Origin: Verrucomicrobiaceae bacterium | GTDB taxonomy: Bacteria > Verrucomicrobiota > Verrucomicrobiia > Verrucomicrobiales > Verrucomicrobiaceae | Direction: 5' to 3' | Assembly: GCA_947458455.1 (NCBI GenBank) | Contig: CANGYJ010000003.1 | Location: 186,001 to 250,000 of the forward strand | DNA length: 64,000 bases | Shown: positions 1-9,250 of the stretch, one piece after another | Layout of the letters: each line of letters opens with the position of its first letter | Position numbering within the stretch: the stretch's first letter is position 1 | Program-made: the position numbers and the translations under genes | The notes under the pieces: generated by a model | Database searches by the model: none | What the model was told of the DNA's origin: nothing | The model's input: the letters and a program-made list of their open reading frames with translations, nothing else

Positions 1-347
1 AACGGGTGGAGGTGAGCCTGAAAAACCAGCGCCTCAAAGGCTGGCAGGGAGAGCGCCTCGTGCTCGAAACGAAAATCAGCTCCGGACGCAACGGTGCCAC
101 CCCCGCCGGGAAATTCCACGCCGGCCCCTACCGCTCCAAGCTGCATTTTTCCAGCCTCTACAACAACGCCCCCATGCCCTGGAGCGTGCAGCTCCACCGC
201 CACATCTTCATCCACGGCTTCAGCAGCGTGCCGGACTATCCCGCCTCCCACGGCTGCATCCGCATGCCCCTCACCAGCGGCAATCCAGCCCGCTTCTTCT
301 ATGAATGGGTGCTCTCCGGCACGCCCGTGAGTGTGACGAAGGATTGA
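1..347 (+). CDS. L,D-transpeptidase (YkuD domain), 5' end outside window
   Basis: C-terminal part of a YkuD-type L,D-transpeptidase, an envelope enzyme that makes 3-3 peptidoglycan crosslinks or attaches proteins to peptidoglycan through a Cys thioester. The reading frame is open from the first base. Numbering from the GTG at 6, the catalytic region is visible as His70 followed by SHGCIRM at 81-87, so the nucleophile is Cys84 and the HG...SHGC spacing is that of the family. The ending GTPVSV is the usual last strand. The signal peptide and any anchoring domain lie upstream of the window. Internal GTG codons at 6 and 12 are probably not the true start because the YkuD domain begins right there. 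Confidence 0.85.
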   Translation, partial: RVEVSLKNQRLKGWQGERLVLETKISSGRNGATPAGKFHAGPYRSKLHFSSLYNNAPMPWSVQLHRHIFIHGFSSVPDYPASHGCIRMPLTSGNPARFFYEWVLSGTPVSVTKD

Positions 348-574
348 TGCCAAGCCACCCTCTGAGCTGCTTTTGTTGCCTCATTCTCAACACACCGACC
401 ACCGTGTGTGCAGTCTGAACCACGAAGATAATGGCCCGTGGGTTGGAGTGTTCGAAAAGTTAGGAAGAGCTGATCCGCCGGGTTTGCAGACCGTGAAGTA
501 ACGGGCTACGAAGCCCGCATCATGCCATGGAAAACATCGAATCCTCCCGGCGGTGAAAGGGACCTTTACGCGTG
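348..574. other. No gene seen; contains small palindrome
   Basis: No credible coding sequence. Around 494-508 there is a short hairpin of the form CGGGCT-acga-AGCCCG, close in core to the palindromic element found twice inside ileS at 31807 and 33547. The rest is unremarkable intergenic sequence. Confidence 0.4.
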
Positions 575-648
575 CTCCCTCTACCCGGCGAGGCGTGGTC
601 GAAGGGTTTTCGAGCTGTTCCGGGGAGAGGGCTGGGGTGAGGGGCTAC
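575..648. repeat. Dispersed intergenic repeat (CTCACCCC/GAGAGGG type)
   Basis: The stretch runs from a CCCTCTACCCGGCGAGG motif to GGGGAGAGGGCTGGGGTGAG. Similar purine/pyrimidine-biased repeats are common as interspersed intergenic elements in many bacterial genomes. It is followed at 655-669 by TTTGCAAACACGGCC, nearly identical to 4439-4453, which suggests that the two spacers share a repeat family. Family membership is my pattern recognition and was not searched. Confidence 0.4.
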
Positions 649-775
649 GCCGAGTTTGCAAACACGGCCAAGGCAGCGGCGAACCTCGAATGCCATGCGC
701 CTCGCCCGTTCTGTCTCATGGCATCTACCCGCCGCCCGATCGTAACGTCTTTCGATCACCAAACCAGGCATTGCA

Positions 776-3700
776 TCATTTGATCTGATACATCGTCGGA
801 CGCCCCGGGAACGTTGAGCTGCTTTTGGTGAGTGTCCGCACGAGACGGGACACCTGACGCCCGGCGAGGTCATACGCCTGAATTTCACAGATAAAGCTGC
901 TGAGCAGGCCATGCCGCACGCCGGCGGCGGTGCTGGTTTCGTTGGACCACGCTCCATCTTGCCGAACGATGGCGGTTCCGAGCACCTCACGTCTAGGCGT
1001 CATGATTTTAACCTGGAAGCCCGGCTGACCTGTGCCCAGAAACTGGGGGAACAATCCTTGGGAATGGACCCACGCGTTGGTCAGCTTCAAAGCGGCGGGG
1101 GTAGGGCGGGCGTCGATCTGGTAGTACACGGCATCCGAAGAGTTGCCCAGGGTGTCTGTGGCGGTGATTTTCCACAGCTCGGGGTTGTAAAAATTCCAGG
1201 CAAAGGGCGCGGTGATAAACTGCCAGCTTCCACTATTCGAAGCCTGTACCGATCCTTTAAAATTGCCAGCGTCATCCGTCAGGGTCACGATGGCACGCGG
1301 CTCCGTGCTTCCGCGCAGAAGTTTTCCTCCGCCGGCCTCCCAGTCTTGCGAGATTCCCCCGACGACTGGAGGCGTCCGTTCGACGCGGAGAGTGACGCTG
1401 GTGCTGGCCACGCCGTAACAGTTGTCCGTGACGAAATAGCCCTCCACCCTGTTTTCATTCCCGCCGTAGGGTGGTTTTTCTCCCAACGGGATGACACGGC
1501 AATAGATTCGGTTGGGATACTCCCCATCCGCGCCCGCGCCAACCCAGTCCCCGGGCAGATTGAGGGTAAGCTCCCCGAGGTTACTTTGTTCTTTGGACAC
1601 GACGATCTTCAGCGTGGGGGCGATCCACGATGGATAATAAATACCCGGCAGGGTTCTGGCTCCCGTGGGGAAAAGGTAAATCTCCTCCCCTTCATCGAAG
1701 GGCTTGCCACGGCTGGACAGCGATAGTCTGACCTGCCCATTTTTGACGAGAACAGCGGCTCCATCAGGCCGCTGAGACGATAAGATGTAGTTTCCAATCG
1801 CGACCAAGCCCAGCTTTTGCATGGCGCAAACCGGTGATTTCTGAAGAAGGTCGGCAAATCTTCGAGCGTCGTTGTAGGCCGCTTCATCTTGGATGATGCC
1901 AATGAAAAGCGAGACCGCCGATACAAAGGTTCCGATGACGGAGAAGGCCATGGCACCGATCGAAAACACTGCCGAGATGCCCAGGGCGATGCCAACGGTC
2001 TCTTGCACACTCGACAATGTGGCCGCCATGACGGCGACTCCGTCCACCACCGAGCAAACCGACTCCAAAATAGCAAGTGCCCCGCTCACGATGTTGAGAG
2101 AGCCTGCCAGCGGATTTTGCCCCAAGGCTTCAGCTCCGCCGATCACCGTGATGATGCCAACAACCGCTCCGGCGACTCCGCCAACACCTTTGGCCATCCC
2201 TCCCGCTCGATTCAGCCTGAGCTTGTACCCTTCGAAATTTTTCGTGGTTATCGTTTCAAGATGATTCTTGAGATATTTGGTGGAGGCCTCTGCCAGGGTG
2301 CTGGTGACCTTGAATGCCGAAGCAACGGTGGAAGCCATCTGATGGCCAGAGGCTAAGGAGTCCGGATCTCCCACCGTCTTGCCGATCAAGCCAATCGTTC
2401 CGAAGACCCCAGACACCAAGTGAAACACGCCGGTGTTGGCCATCTTAGACGCGTTCGGGAGCAAGGTGCCGGCGTTTGCGTAAATCTTAGCTCTTTGCAA
2501 GGCGGAAAGCACCGAGGTCGGGTTTTTGGCGGCGTTATCCCACACAAACTTGAACACCTGGATCATATCATGAATCACCACAGGCTTGCCCTCTCCGTCC
2601 GAGCTTACACTGGGATCAAGATCAGTCATCATCTGCAGCAGTTCCGCCACTTTGACGGGATCCATATTGTTGCTGGCATCAAGCAAGGTGGATTGCAGAA
2701 CCGCTGGCTTGAGTTGTGAAACGGACTCCTCCAGCAGAGCCGTGGAAACCGCGTCTAGAGAGCCCTTGGTAACCGCCGCGTAATCTGCTGCGGTGAGGCA
2801 GGCGGTAAATCCCGACATCTCTTCGGTGAACCTTGCCATGGCTCTTTCCACACTGGGTTCCTGCCGCAGCAAGGAGCGGAGCGTCTCCCCCGAACAGGCT
2901 GTCTTGGCGTCGTTCAGAATCTGCTGGTAATAGGACGGCACGGTTTGTTTGAAGTCGTCGCCCAAGTTCTCGGCTTGAACCAAGGGGGGACGGATGGCGG
3001 GCCCCAGAATCTCACGCTGGAGTTTGTACTGGAATGAAAAGCGAAGCAGCTGGACGCCCGTGAACCGGACTGAACCGCCCGCGTTCAACGCACGGCGAAG
3101 TACGGACGTTTTGGCGGTGGACGAAGGGGTGAAAAATGCGGCGACACTGAAGCTGGATCGAAAATGGTTGGCGATGGCTTGATAGAGGCGGTTGTCGCGG
3201 GTGCGCGTATCGGTTCCATTCGCCAGATAGGAAGCGTTGGCGGCAGAGGCCGGGGCACCAACCATCGCGCTCAGGAGCTGCGCCCGCTGCACTCGATAAC
3301 AATCCTTAACCTCCGGATCTTGAAGCAGGCTGTTGATGCGAACGTTGAGACTTGCGCGCAGACCGCTCACAGACCTGGGAACCTTCGTTGATTGGAGTCT
3401 CCTCCAATAACCGGCCGCCACACCTGCTTCCAGCCGCCTCATGTCGTCACACAGCAGCTGCATGACCGCCACCTTATGCGCGACGTTGTATTTGGCCCTG
3501 CCATCCGGCAGCTTGGGGAAGCTGAAGAAATCAGGGCCGACTTCTCCCAACAGGTGACTGTAGCTAGCGCCCACTCCGATCACCGCCCCTTCACTCAGAA
3601 ATTGATCAAAGTCGTCCTGATTGTCCGGAGCGTCTTTCGAGTTCAGCCAGCGTGAAAGGTCATCCGCCGTGAGGATGCCGTCGTATTCGCGACGAGCCAA

Positions 3701-4036
3701 TGCTCTGGGATCATGAGCTGATTGGAAGGACTCCAGTTCACGGAACATTCCTGGACTGGACCAGAACCGCGCCGCATCCCTCATGTCAGGGGCTGCCCAG
3801 ATTCTTGCAAGCTGATCCAACCTGTCCCGGCTCATGCCTTGGGGATAATATTGCTGGAAGTGGGCCATTAACTTGGTCGTGATCTCCCGCAGCACCGTCC
3901 ACGGTTTGTCTTGTTCCCAGTTTTTCAATGCCGGAGGGAGGGAAGGAGAGGGGAGGGCATTCTGGGCCAGCAGTGGGTTGGCGAAGAGGGCGAGATTGAG
4001 GACAATACCAGTCCATAATTTGAGTCGATGGGTCAT
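776..4036 (-). CDS. Large secreted protein with hydrophobic core and C-terminal Ig-like repeats
   Basis: A 1086-residue protein with a clear signal peptide (residues 1-24, ending PLLAQ). Residues about 30-600 are mostly helical and match no family I recognise. Residues about 610-720 are Gly/Ala/Val-rich and strongly hydrophobic, with several GxxxG-like stretches, compatible with membrane insertion. Residues about 880-1080 look like two bacterial Ig-like modules (VERTPPVVGG... then a similar repeat), typical of surface or adhesive proteins. The gene stands alone and the next upstream sequence is repeat-rich. A pore-forming or toxin-like role is a possible reading of the signal-helix-hydrophobic-Ig architecture but is only inference. 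The start ATG is supported by the signal peptide. Confidence 0.75.
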   Translation of the reverse strand: MTHRLKLWTGIVLNLALFANPLLAQNALPSPSLPPALKNWEQDKPWTVLREITTKLMAHFQQYYPQGMSRDRLDQLARIWAAPDMRDAARFWSSPGMFRELESFQSAHDPRALARREYDGILTADDLSRWLNSKDAPDNQDDFDQFLSEGAVIGVGASYSHLLGEVGPDFFSFPKLPDGRAKYNVAHKVAVMQLLCDDMRRLEAGVAAGYWRRLQSTKVPRSVSGLRASLNVRINSLLQDPEVKDCYRVQRAQLLSAMVGAPASAANASYLANGTDTRTRDNRLYQAIANHFRSSFSVAAFFTPSSTAKTSVLRRALNAGGSVRFTGVQLLRFSFQYKLQREILGPAIRPPLVQAENLGDDFKQTVPSYYQQILNDAKTACSGETLRSLLRQEPSVERAMARFTEEMSGFTACLTAADYAAVTKGSLDAVSTALLEESVSQLKPAVLQSTLLDASNNMDPVKVAELLQMMTDLDPSVSSDGEGKPVVIHDMIQVFKFVWDNAAKNPTSVLSALQRAKIYANAGTLLPNASKMANTGVFHLVSGVFGTIGLIGKTVGDPDSLASGHQMASTVASAFKVTSTLAEASTKYLKNHLETITTKNFEGYKLRLNRAGGMAKGVGGVAGAVVGIITVIGGAEALGQNPLAGSLNIVSGALAILESVCSVVDGVAVMAATLSSVQETVGIALGISAVFSIGAMAFSVIGTFVSAVSLFIGIIQDEAAYNDARRFADLLQKSPVCAMQKLGLVAIGNYILSSQRPDGAAVLVKNGQVRLSLSSRGKPFDEGEEIYLFPTGARTLPGIYYPSWIAPTLKIVVSKEQSNLGELTLNLPGDWVGAGADGEYPNRIYCRVIPLGEKPPYGGNENRVEGYFVTDNCYGVASTSVTLRVERTPPVVGGISQDWEAGGGKLLRGSTEPRAIVTLTDDAGNFKGSVQASNSGSWQFITAPFAWNFYNPELWKITATDTLGNSSDAVYYQIDARPTPAALKLTNAWVHSQGLFPQFLGTGQPGFQVKIMTPRREVLGTAIVRQDGAWSNETSTAAGVRHGLLSSFICEIQAYDLAGRQVSRLVRTLTKSSSTFPGRPTMYQIK

Positions 4037-4183
4037 GAGATGAGCCGCGGTGGTTTCGGTTCTCGCGGGTTAACCCACCACACGCGCCAAGCTGCCGTCT
4101 TCAAAAAAAACAGGGTGGCAGTATGGTTTCAGAAATTAACGAGAAGTGGATAGCGGTGAAGGAAGAGGTGCTACGCCACCAGA

Positions 4184-4452
4184 GCCGTGTTTGAAAACCA
4201 TCAAGGGCACTCGAATGCTGCGGCAGCAGATTAGCCATCTCGCTCCGTCGAACCGACCGAAGGGAGATAGCCAGCCGTAGGCTGCCCGAAGCGTGACGCG
4301 AAGCGCCAGCAAATGAGCTGGGCGCTTCTCAAAGCCCCAAGTTGACGCGTGGTGGGGATTCAACAGGCTGGCGAAAGCCTAAGACTCATCTCGCGGAGCG
4401 AGATAGCCACTTTGCTTCGCCTGATCGTTGCTGGCAGGTTTTCAAACACGGC
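4184..4452. repeat. 269-bp segment bounded by a 16-bp perfect inverted repeat
   Basis: GCCGTGTTTGAAAACC at 4184-4199 is repeated exactly in inverted orientation at 4437-4452. Inside, related segments with GGAGCGAGAT occur in both orientations (reverse strand near 4238, plus strand near 4395), and ATCTCGC-gga-GCGAGAT near 4389 is a perfect hairpin. No transposase is present and no clean target duplication is seen, so it is at most a MITE-like or folded repeat element. A 15-bp near-copy of the terminus lies at 655-669. Confidence 0.45.
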
Positions 4453-4581
4453 CTAGATCCATGGTGCGGCCAGCTCGACGAGGAAGTCGTTCCTTCAGTC
4501 CGAGATCGCCGTTCTCAAGAGCCGCAACCCCTTAAGTGAACCGATGAACCCGGAGGCTCTTGATCTTCATACCCGCCGGCC

Positions 4582-4842
4582 TGGGATGACTCTGAAGGAG
4601 AAACGTCCGATTGGTCGATCTCGGAGTGGCCGGGCATCCTTTCGTTCCTCGGTTACTACCCTTTCGGCCAAGAAACCACTGCGGATCTTGTGATGAAGGC
4701 ACGGCGGTGCCAAAGTATGGATCAGAAGGAATTGGCGCAAGTAGTCGGCGTGATTGATCAACAACTCCGCCGATGGGAACATGGGGACGAAATCCCCATA
4801 TTCGACAAGTTGGAAGTTCTTCACTCACTCGGATCCTACTAA
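4582..4842 (+). pseudogene. Remnant of an XRE-type helix-turn-helix protein
   Basis: Frame 4582-4842 encodes a run containing FLGYYPFGQET, then KARRCQSMDQKELAQVVGV and QQLRRWEHGDEIP before a stop at 4840-4842. This is the second half of a double XRE protein family in which a FLGY-P segment links two helix-turn-helix repeats (RxxLGLSQxxLAxxLGV..TxxxWE). The first repeat and start codon are missing or scrambled upstream, so this is read as a decayed gene. It lies in the repeat-rich spacer between the large secreted protein and a broken hydrolase. Confidence 0.55.
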
Positions 4843-4928
4843 ATCGTGGCGGGTAGGATCGCGGAATCTGTCAGCATTGAGGCTGAAATGACCATTTTGC
4901 TTCGCCGGATCGCGGCTGGTGTTTTTTT

Positions 4929-5567
4929 TCAATGAGTCTGCGCGGAGGCCTGATGCCTCGCGATGAGCAGCGGTTGGATTTCTGCCCGATGACTCAAATC
5001 ATGAGGTGGTCGCCACCCTTGATGATGTGGTCGATCTTTTGGAGCGCGATTGGGAAAAGGGGGGCTCTGTCTCCGTGGATTTGGATCGTGTCGTGATGAA
5101 CTGCAGGACTCTTCCAGGCGGCTGCATTCAGACAGAATCAGCGGATAAACTTGGCATCGGCCATTCGGAAAATCGCGAGTGCCATTCGTCGATGGCTGCT
5201 GAAGACAAAAGCTGGAAAGAGCACTTTCTGCATGAGCCGCCAGGGCACGACGCGGCTGAGTTGTCGAATTTTTGCGAATGAACGGCACTAGGTGCAGGGA
5301 ATCGGTGCAAGAGGACACCAGCGTCAATTTGGAGATGAACATCTGCGCTGCGATCTCGCACGAAATCAGGCCACCCAGAGAAACTCCGATGAGGCTGTCC
5401 CCAGGCTGGATGCCATTGTCAGCAATTAGTTGACGTGCATATTCGGATAAGCCAACGGCAGGTGTGCTGAGTGCCGGGTAGTCCACCGTACGGTTCAGGA
5501 ACGGGAATTGATCGTCCGCAAAAAGGTCTGAGGTAGCGCCAAGGCCGGGGATTAAAAATACGCTCAC
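4929..5567 (-). pseudogene. Alpha/beta hydrolase, disrupted by frameshifts
   Basis: The N-terminal 90 residues are a normal alpha/beta hydrolase: MSVFLIPGLGA opening strand, then the nucleophile elbow GVSLGG with Ser63. After about residue 95 the frame loses similarity. The lost C-terminus is found in another minus-strand frame, about 5125 to the stop at 4994: it reads HGDRAPLFP (acid residue) and IIKGGDHLMI (family His segment), the expected end of such a hydrolase. At least one frameshift, and probably more damage around 5130-5300, separates the halves. Substrate cannot be predicted. Confidence 0.7.
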
Positions 5568-5795
5568 AATGTCAGTTACGAGTGGGTGAGCCTTAGCTGA
5601 GATGCATTTTCAAGTCTGCCCGTCACACTTAAAGAATAATGCCACCCGATATCCCAGAGAGAACCCGCAAGAAAGTCTCTTCCGGCATGAGGTTTATCGC
5701 TGCCGGAGGCGTGGTTCACGGAGGAGGATGCCTACTGCGCCAGCTCTTACGTCTGCTCACTGACCAAGTTCAGCAACGTCTGCAAGGAGGCTCAG

Positions 5796-6680
5796 CTACG
5801 GCCCTGAGGATGCGGGTTCCTTGCGCAGACACACGAAGATGGCAAGCATTCCACACGCCGCAGTGGCTGCTAACAGTAGGGTGCCGCCCGGGTTTGGGTG
5901 AAATCTGGCGTAGCCGTTCAACGTCTGCCATAGAGCGTAGCACGCCAGCAAGCAGAAGCCTAGGACGGCATACCGCAGGCTGGTGAGTCTCCCCATCATG
6001 TCCACACCCATCAGCCGAATCACCCAGACCCAGGCTGGCAGGACCTGCAATGCATGAACCACGATGCCATGCACAAACTTTGGTACGCCCGCATGGCCGA
6101 TGATGTCAGGAGCATGGCCCGCCCCCAGCCTTGCCGTGCCATAGGCCACCAGGGCAAATCCGAAACCGCAGCTGAGCACCAGGAAGGCCATCCCCCAGCG
6201 GATGGCTTGGGTGTAGTCAGGATCTGCCATTGTTCCTTTGAATGTGCGTCGCCATACCACGAAGATGGCAGCGGAGAGGATGAGCAGCAGCAAGTCCACT
6301 GCGGAGCCAAGGGCTTGGTCGAGGGCCGCACCTTGATTAAAATGAGCCGGAACGGAGCGCCAAGTCTGCACGGTGATGATAAGCACCTCAATCACAGAAG
6401 CTCCAGCCAGGGCCCATGGCAGCCAAGGTCCACGTGGCGGAGACTTGCTGATGACCCAGGCCAAACTAAGAAGCGTGCTACCAGTAGAAATGCCGAACAA
6501 GATCGGCTTCCGCCAGCCAATGGGGCTGCCCCAGTCCCTGGGGTAGGCTACCTGCATGACCAAGTGGGCCGCCCCGAGCAGCATTAAAAATCCCCCAGCC
6601 AAAAGTAAGGAGGGTGGCCATCCCTTGGGAAATGCCGCATGGCCTTGCTGTTGAGTTGTGACTCCGTTCATCGGAGACAT
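5796..6680 (-). CDS. Multi-pass membrane protein of unknown function
   Basis: A 294-residue protein with about eight hydrophobic segments (first near residues 24-46, last near 264-284) and a hydrophilic N-terminus of about 20 residues. It has no motif I can assign. Polar residues inside the membrane region include the WRKP loop near residue 57 and the GHAGVPKFVHGIVVHALQ segment near residue 203, whose several histidines could bind metal or haem; this is only a suggestion. It has no close co-directional neighbour. Confidence 0.7.
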   Translation of the reverse strand: MSPMNGVTTQQQGHAAFPKGWPPSLLLAGGFLMLLGAAHLVMQVAYPRDWGSPIGWRKPILFGISTGSTLLSLAWVISKSPPRGPWLPWALAGASVIEVLIITVQTWRSVPAHFNQGAALDQALGSAVDLLLLILSAAIFVVWRRTFKGTMADPDYTQAIRWGMAFLVLSCGFGFALVAYGTARLGAGHAPDIIGHAGVPKFVHGIVVHALQVLPAWVWVIRLMGVDMMGRLTSLRYAVLGFCLLACYALWQTLNGYARFHPNPGGTLLLAATAACGMLAIFVCLRKEPASSGP

Positions 6681-7156
6681 TATGAGGCTGAAACAGGCGG
6701 AGGGAAATGGGTGTTTAATGGGCGTGAAATAGTTTCATCCACGCTCGCTTGTCAGGCGCTGTACAAGTGGAGGAGATCGGAAGGGAAGTTGTCACCTCTG
6801 GCACGCGGACTCAGGTTCATCGATCTGGAGGTGTGGACCGTGGGGTTTGGCCGCGTGACACTGTGCCGGTCAGCGCAACACCTCGTAGAATTTGACAGAG
6901 ATGCGTTTAACCACACTTCCATCCTTGGATGGAGTGGATAGATTTGCTAGAAACCGCTCCAGGAGGTGACAGATCATTTTGGCCCGGGTAATGCCATGCC
7001 TGTAACGGACCAAAACTGCTGCCCCCTGCTTGCATTGTCTCATTGTCTGATCATTACCGCCAGCGCTGCAACGAACCGAGCCCCATCCCATTCTTGCCTG
7101 CACCACACTGCAATTGCGCTGAATCCGCTTCGGCTCAACAGACGTTTTTTTCACCC
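6681..7156. other. Intergenic region, no gene seen
   Basis: About 480 bp between divergently oriented genes. I see no conserved coding sequence, RNA gene or repeat. It should hold the promoters for both flanking genes, but no clear promoter boxes can be assigned. Confidence 0.4.
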
Positions 7157-7774
7157 GTGGTCACCGTATCTCTTCCTCAAACCCTTGTTGCAGCCTACGG
7201 TCTTGTGTTGTGTTTTTCTAGCGGTGCCAAGGGGGCGGATGGACCTACCACGGCTCTGGCACGGTCGGTCACGGAGTTTGACGGCAAAGATGGCATGAAC
7301 TGGCAGGTTGTGAACGATGGAGTGATGGGTGGGCTGTCAGAGGGCAAACTAACGCCGAGCCAAGCCGGGACGATGCTTTTCAGTGGCATGCTATCGCTGG
7401 AGAATAACGGTGGCTTTTCGACCTTCCGCAGCAGCGATTTGAAGCTGGACCTCAGCAACCATCTCGGCCTGCTACTGCGTGTGAAGGGCGATGGTCGCAC
7501 ATATCAGGTTCGACTCGCTACTGATGCCCTTTTTCGCGGCATGGAGGTGTCCTTCGCGGCTGAGTTCGCCACCGAAAAGGGCCAGTGGATCGAAGTGAAG
7601 GCTCCCTTTGCCGACTTTAAAGGCAGCTTCCGAGGCCTCGACCTGCCTGAGGTGCGGCTGGATACCTCCAAGGTTCGTCGCGTCAGTATTTTGCTCGGCG
7701 ATAAAAAGCAGGCTCCTTTCCAGGTCGAGCTCGACTTCATCCGGACATATGGCGCAACTTCAACAAAGCGTTGA
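7157..7774 (+). CDS. CIA30 family protein, exported
   Basis: The body matches the CIA30 (complex I intermediate-associated protein 30) galactose-binding-like fold: FDGKDGMNWQVVNDGVMGG near the start is the hallmark (W.vvnDgVMGG.S.g), followed by ENNGGFSTFRS, LRVKGDGRTYQVRL and a final strand ending VELDFIRTY. Bacterial members bind unknown ligands. I chose GTG at 7157 because it gives a signal peptide-like start (hydrophobic LVAAYGLVLCFSSGAKG). A TTG at 7043 would add 38 atypical residues. The gene is followed by a lipoprotein hydrolase 112 bp downstream on the same strand. Confidence 0.8.
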   Translation: MVTVSLPQTLVAAYGLVLCFSSGAKGADGPTTALARSVTEFDGKDGMNWQVVNDGVMGGLSEGKLTPSQAGTMLFSGMLSLENNGGFSTFRSSDLKLDLSNHLGLLLRVKGDGRTYQVRLATDALFRGMEVSFAAEFATEKGQWIEVKAPFADFKGSFRGLDLPEVRLDTSKVRRVSILLGDKKQAPFQVELDFIRTYGATSTKR

Positions 7775-7886
7775 GGCTGAAAAAGAGGATCTTATGTTGC
7801 GCATCGGAGCCAGCCTTTGCTAGGCACAAACCATCCCCCCACCGAAACCACAATCAGGCCACCAAAGGCACAACCGCTCTCAGTTC

Positions 7887-8642
7887 ATGATGCGCTCCCA
7901 ATTGCTCTGCTTGTTGACGGCATTGGCAGCTCTGCCGATGTCGGCCTGTCAACTGCTTCTCCCCCGACCGACACGACCTCTACGGAAGCTCCAATTTGAC
8001 TCCCAAGGCAACGAGGCCCGGGAACTGGTGCTACTCTTGCCGGGGCGCTTAAGTCCGCCTGAGGAGTTTGTTCAATTTGGCATCGTGGACCTTGTCCGGA
8101 AGCAGCGCCCCCTGGCGCGAATCGTGGCTCCTGATCTGCATCTGGGCTATTACATGCGGGGGCTGGCAGATGTCTATCTGCATGAGGAAATCATTAGCCC
8201 GGCAAAAAAACAGGGGTTGCGTGTGACGATCATCGGCGTCTCGATGGGTGGACTTGGGGCACTCACTTACTCCCTTCGTTTCCCTGGGGAGGTGGATGAA
8301 ATGCTCCTCCTCTCGCCGTTTGTCGGAGAGAAGGAGCTTTTGGCTGAGATTGAGCGAGCTGGCGGGCTGGAAAAATGGGAGAGCCCAGTGGAAACTCCGC
8401 GCAGCAAGGCCGAGGCGCTTCAGAAAATGTGGATCGAAATAAAGCGCCAGTGGCTTTCTCGTTCAGGCCCGCCTTTTCCCATCGCACTCGCGGTGGGAAA
8501 AAGCGACAGACTACTGGCCAGCAATCGATTCTTTGCGCGCTACATCTTGAAGCCCGATCAACTAATTGAGATCGAGGGTGGGCACGATTGGGATTGCTGG
8601 AAACAAGGGACGGTGATCATGCTCTCGAACCCGAAGGGCTGA
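7887..8642 (+). CDS. Lipoprotein alpha/beta hydrolase
   Basis: A 251-residue protein with a lipoprotein signal (hydrophobic core then LPMSAC, Cys21 as the lipid-modified residue). The mature part is an alpha/beta hydrolase: the nucleophile elbow GVSMGG is at about residues 115-120, and the GGHDWDCW segment near the C-terminus supplies the catalytic His. An acidic residue near KSDRL is a candidate for the third member. It probably acts at the outer membrane on an ester substrate that cannot be named. Confidence 0.8.
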   Translation: MMRSQLLCLLTALAALPMSACQLLLPRPTRPLRKLQFDSQGNEARELVLLLPGRLSPPEEFVQFGIVDLVRKQRPLARIVAPDLHLGYYMRGLADVYLHEEIISPAKKQGLRVTIIGVSMGGLGALTYSLRFPGEVDEMLLLSPFVGEKELLAEIERAGGLEKWESPVETPRSKAEALQKMWIEIKRQWLSRSGPPFPIALAVGKSDRLLASNRFFARYILKPDQLIEIEGGHDWDCWKQGTVIMLSNPKG

Positions 8643-8784
8643 ATGCACTTCTGCTAAGTAATTACTTTTGAGCCTTTCCTGGACAAATCCGCAGGCATGC
8701 ATCCCTGCGCACATTCCCCGCACTCTGGTGTGCCGAAAAAGTTCGGAATGAGTTCATAATGCCATCCATTATTGTGCTATTTTC

Positions 8785-9135
8785 TTAGAAAAATGTATCC
8801 GCATGACTGTAAGGTGGCGCACAGCAGCAGAGGAAGCGGAGGGTTTGAGTGGCGGTGATCTGGTGCCACGCGCCGGGAGGAATGAGGATGGCGTCGCCAG
8901 GGGTGACGGGGCGGGATTCGCCGTCGATCTCGATGTTGCCGTGGCCTTCGAGAATAAAGTAGAATTCTTCGCTGAGCCGGTGGTAGTGGCGCTCGGTGGG
9001 TTGGCCAACGGGGACGGTGGCTTCGGCGAGGCTTTGGTTCTGCACCGGGGCGTTCGTGCGGTCGAGGATGCTGCGGATGGTGCTGCCGTCTTTGGTGGTG
9101 AAGGGGGCTTGCGCGGAAAGCGGATTGATGGTCAT
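8785..9135 (-). CDS. Small cupin-domain protein
   Basis: A 116-residue single-domain cupin. Motif 1 is visible as RHYHRLSEEFYFILEGHG (two His and a Glu as metal ligands) and motif 2 as PGDAILIPPGAWHQI (third His). Proteins of this size are metal-dependent small-molecule binders, isomerases or dioxygenases. It is divergent from the ROK regulator at 9251 with a 115-bp shared spacer, so co-regulation by that repressor is plausible. Confidence 0.85.
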   Translation of the reverse strand: MTINPLSAQAPFTTKDGSTIRSILDRTNAPVQNQSLAEATVPVGQPTERHYHRLSEEFYFILEGHGNIEIDGESRPVTPGDAILIPPGAWHQITATQTLRFLCCCAPPYSHADTFF

Positions 9136-9250
9136 GGCGAGAGGCTGTTTTTCATGTCTGGCGGCTCAAAAGGCAAGCTGGCAGGCCGGAAAGATGCGGT
9201 GTGGGCAACATGGACTGGACGCTACGTCCACGACTGTGCATGTGTCGCCA

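Noticed and set aside
4136-4363. Short minus-strand ORFs across the inverted-repeat element
   Set aside because: They are created by the repeat sequence and match no protein family.
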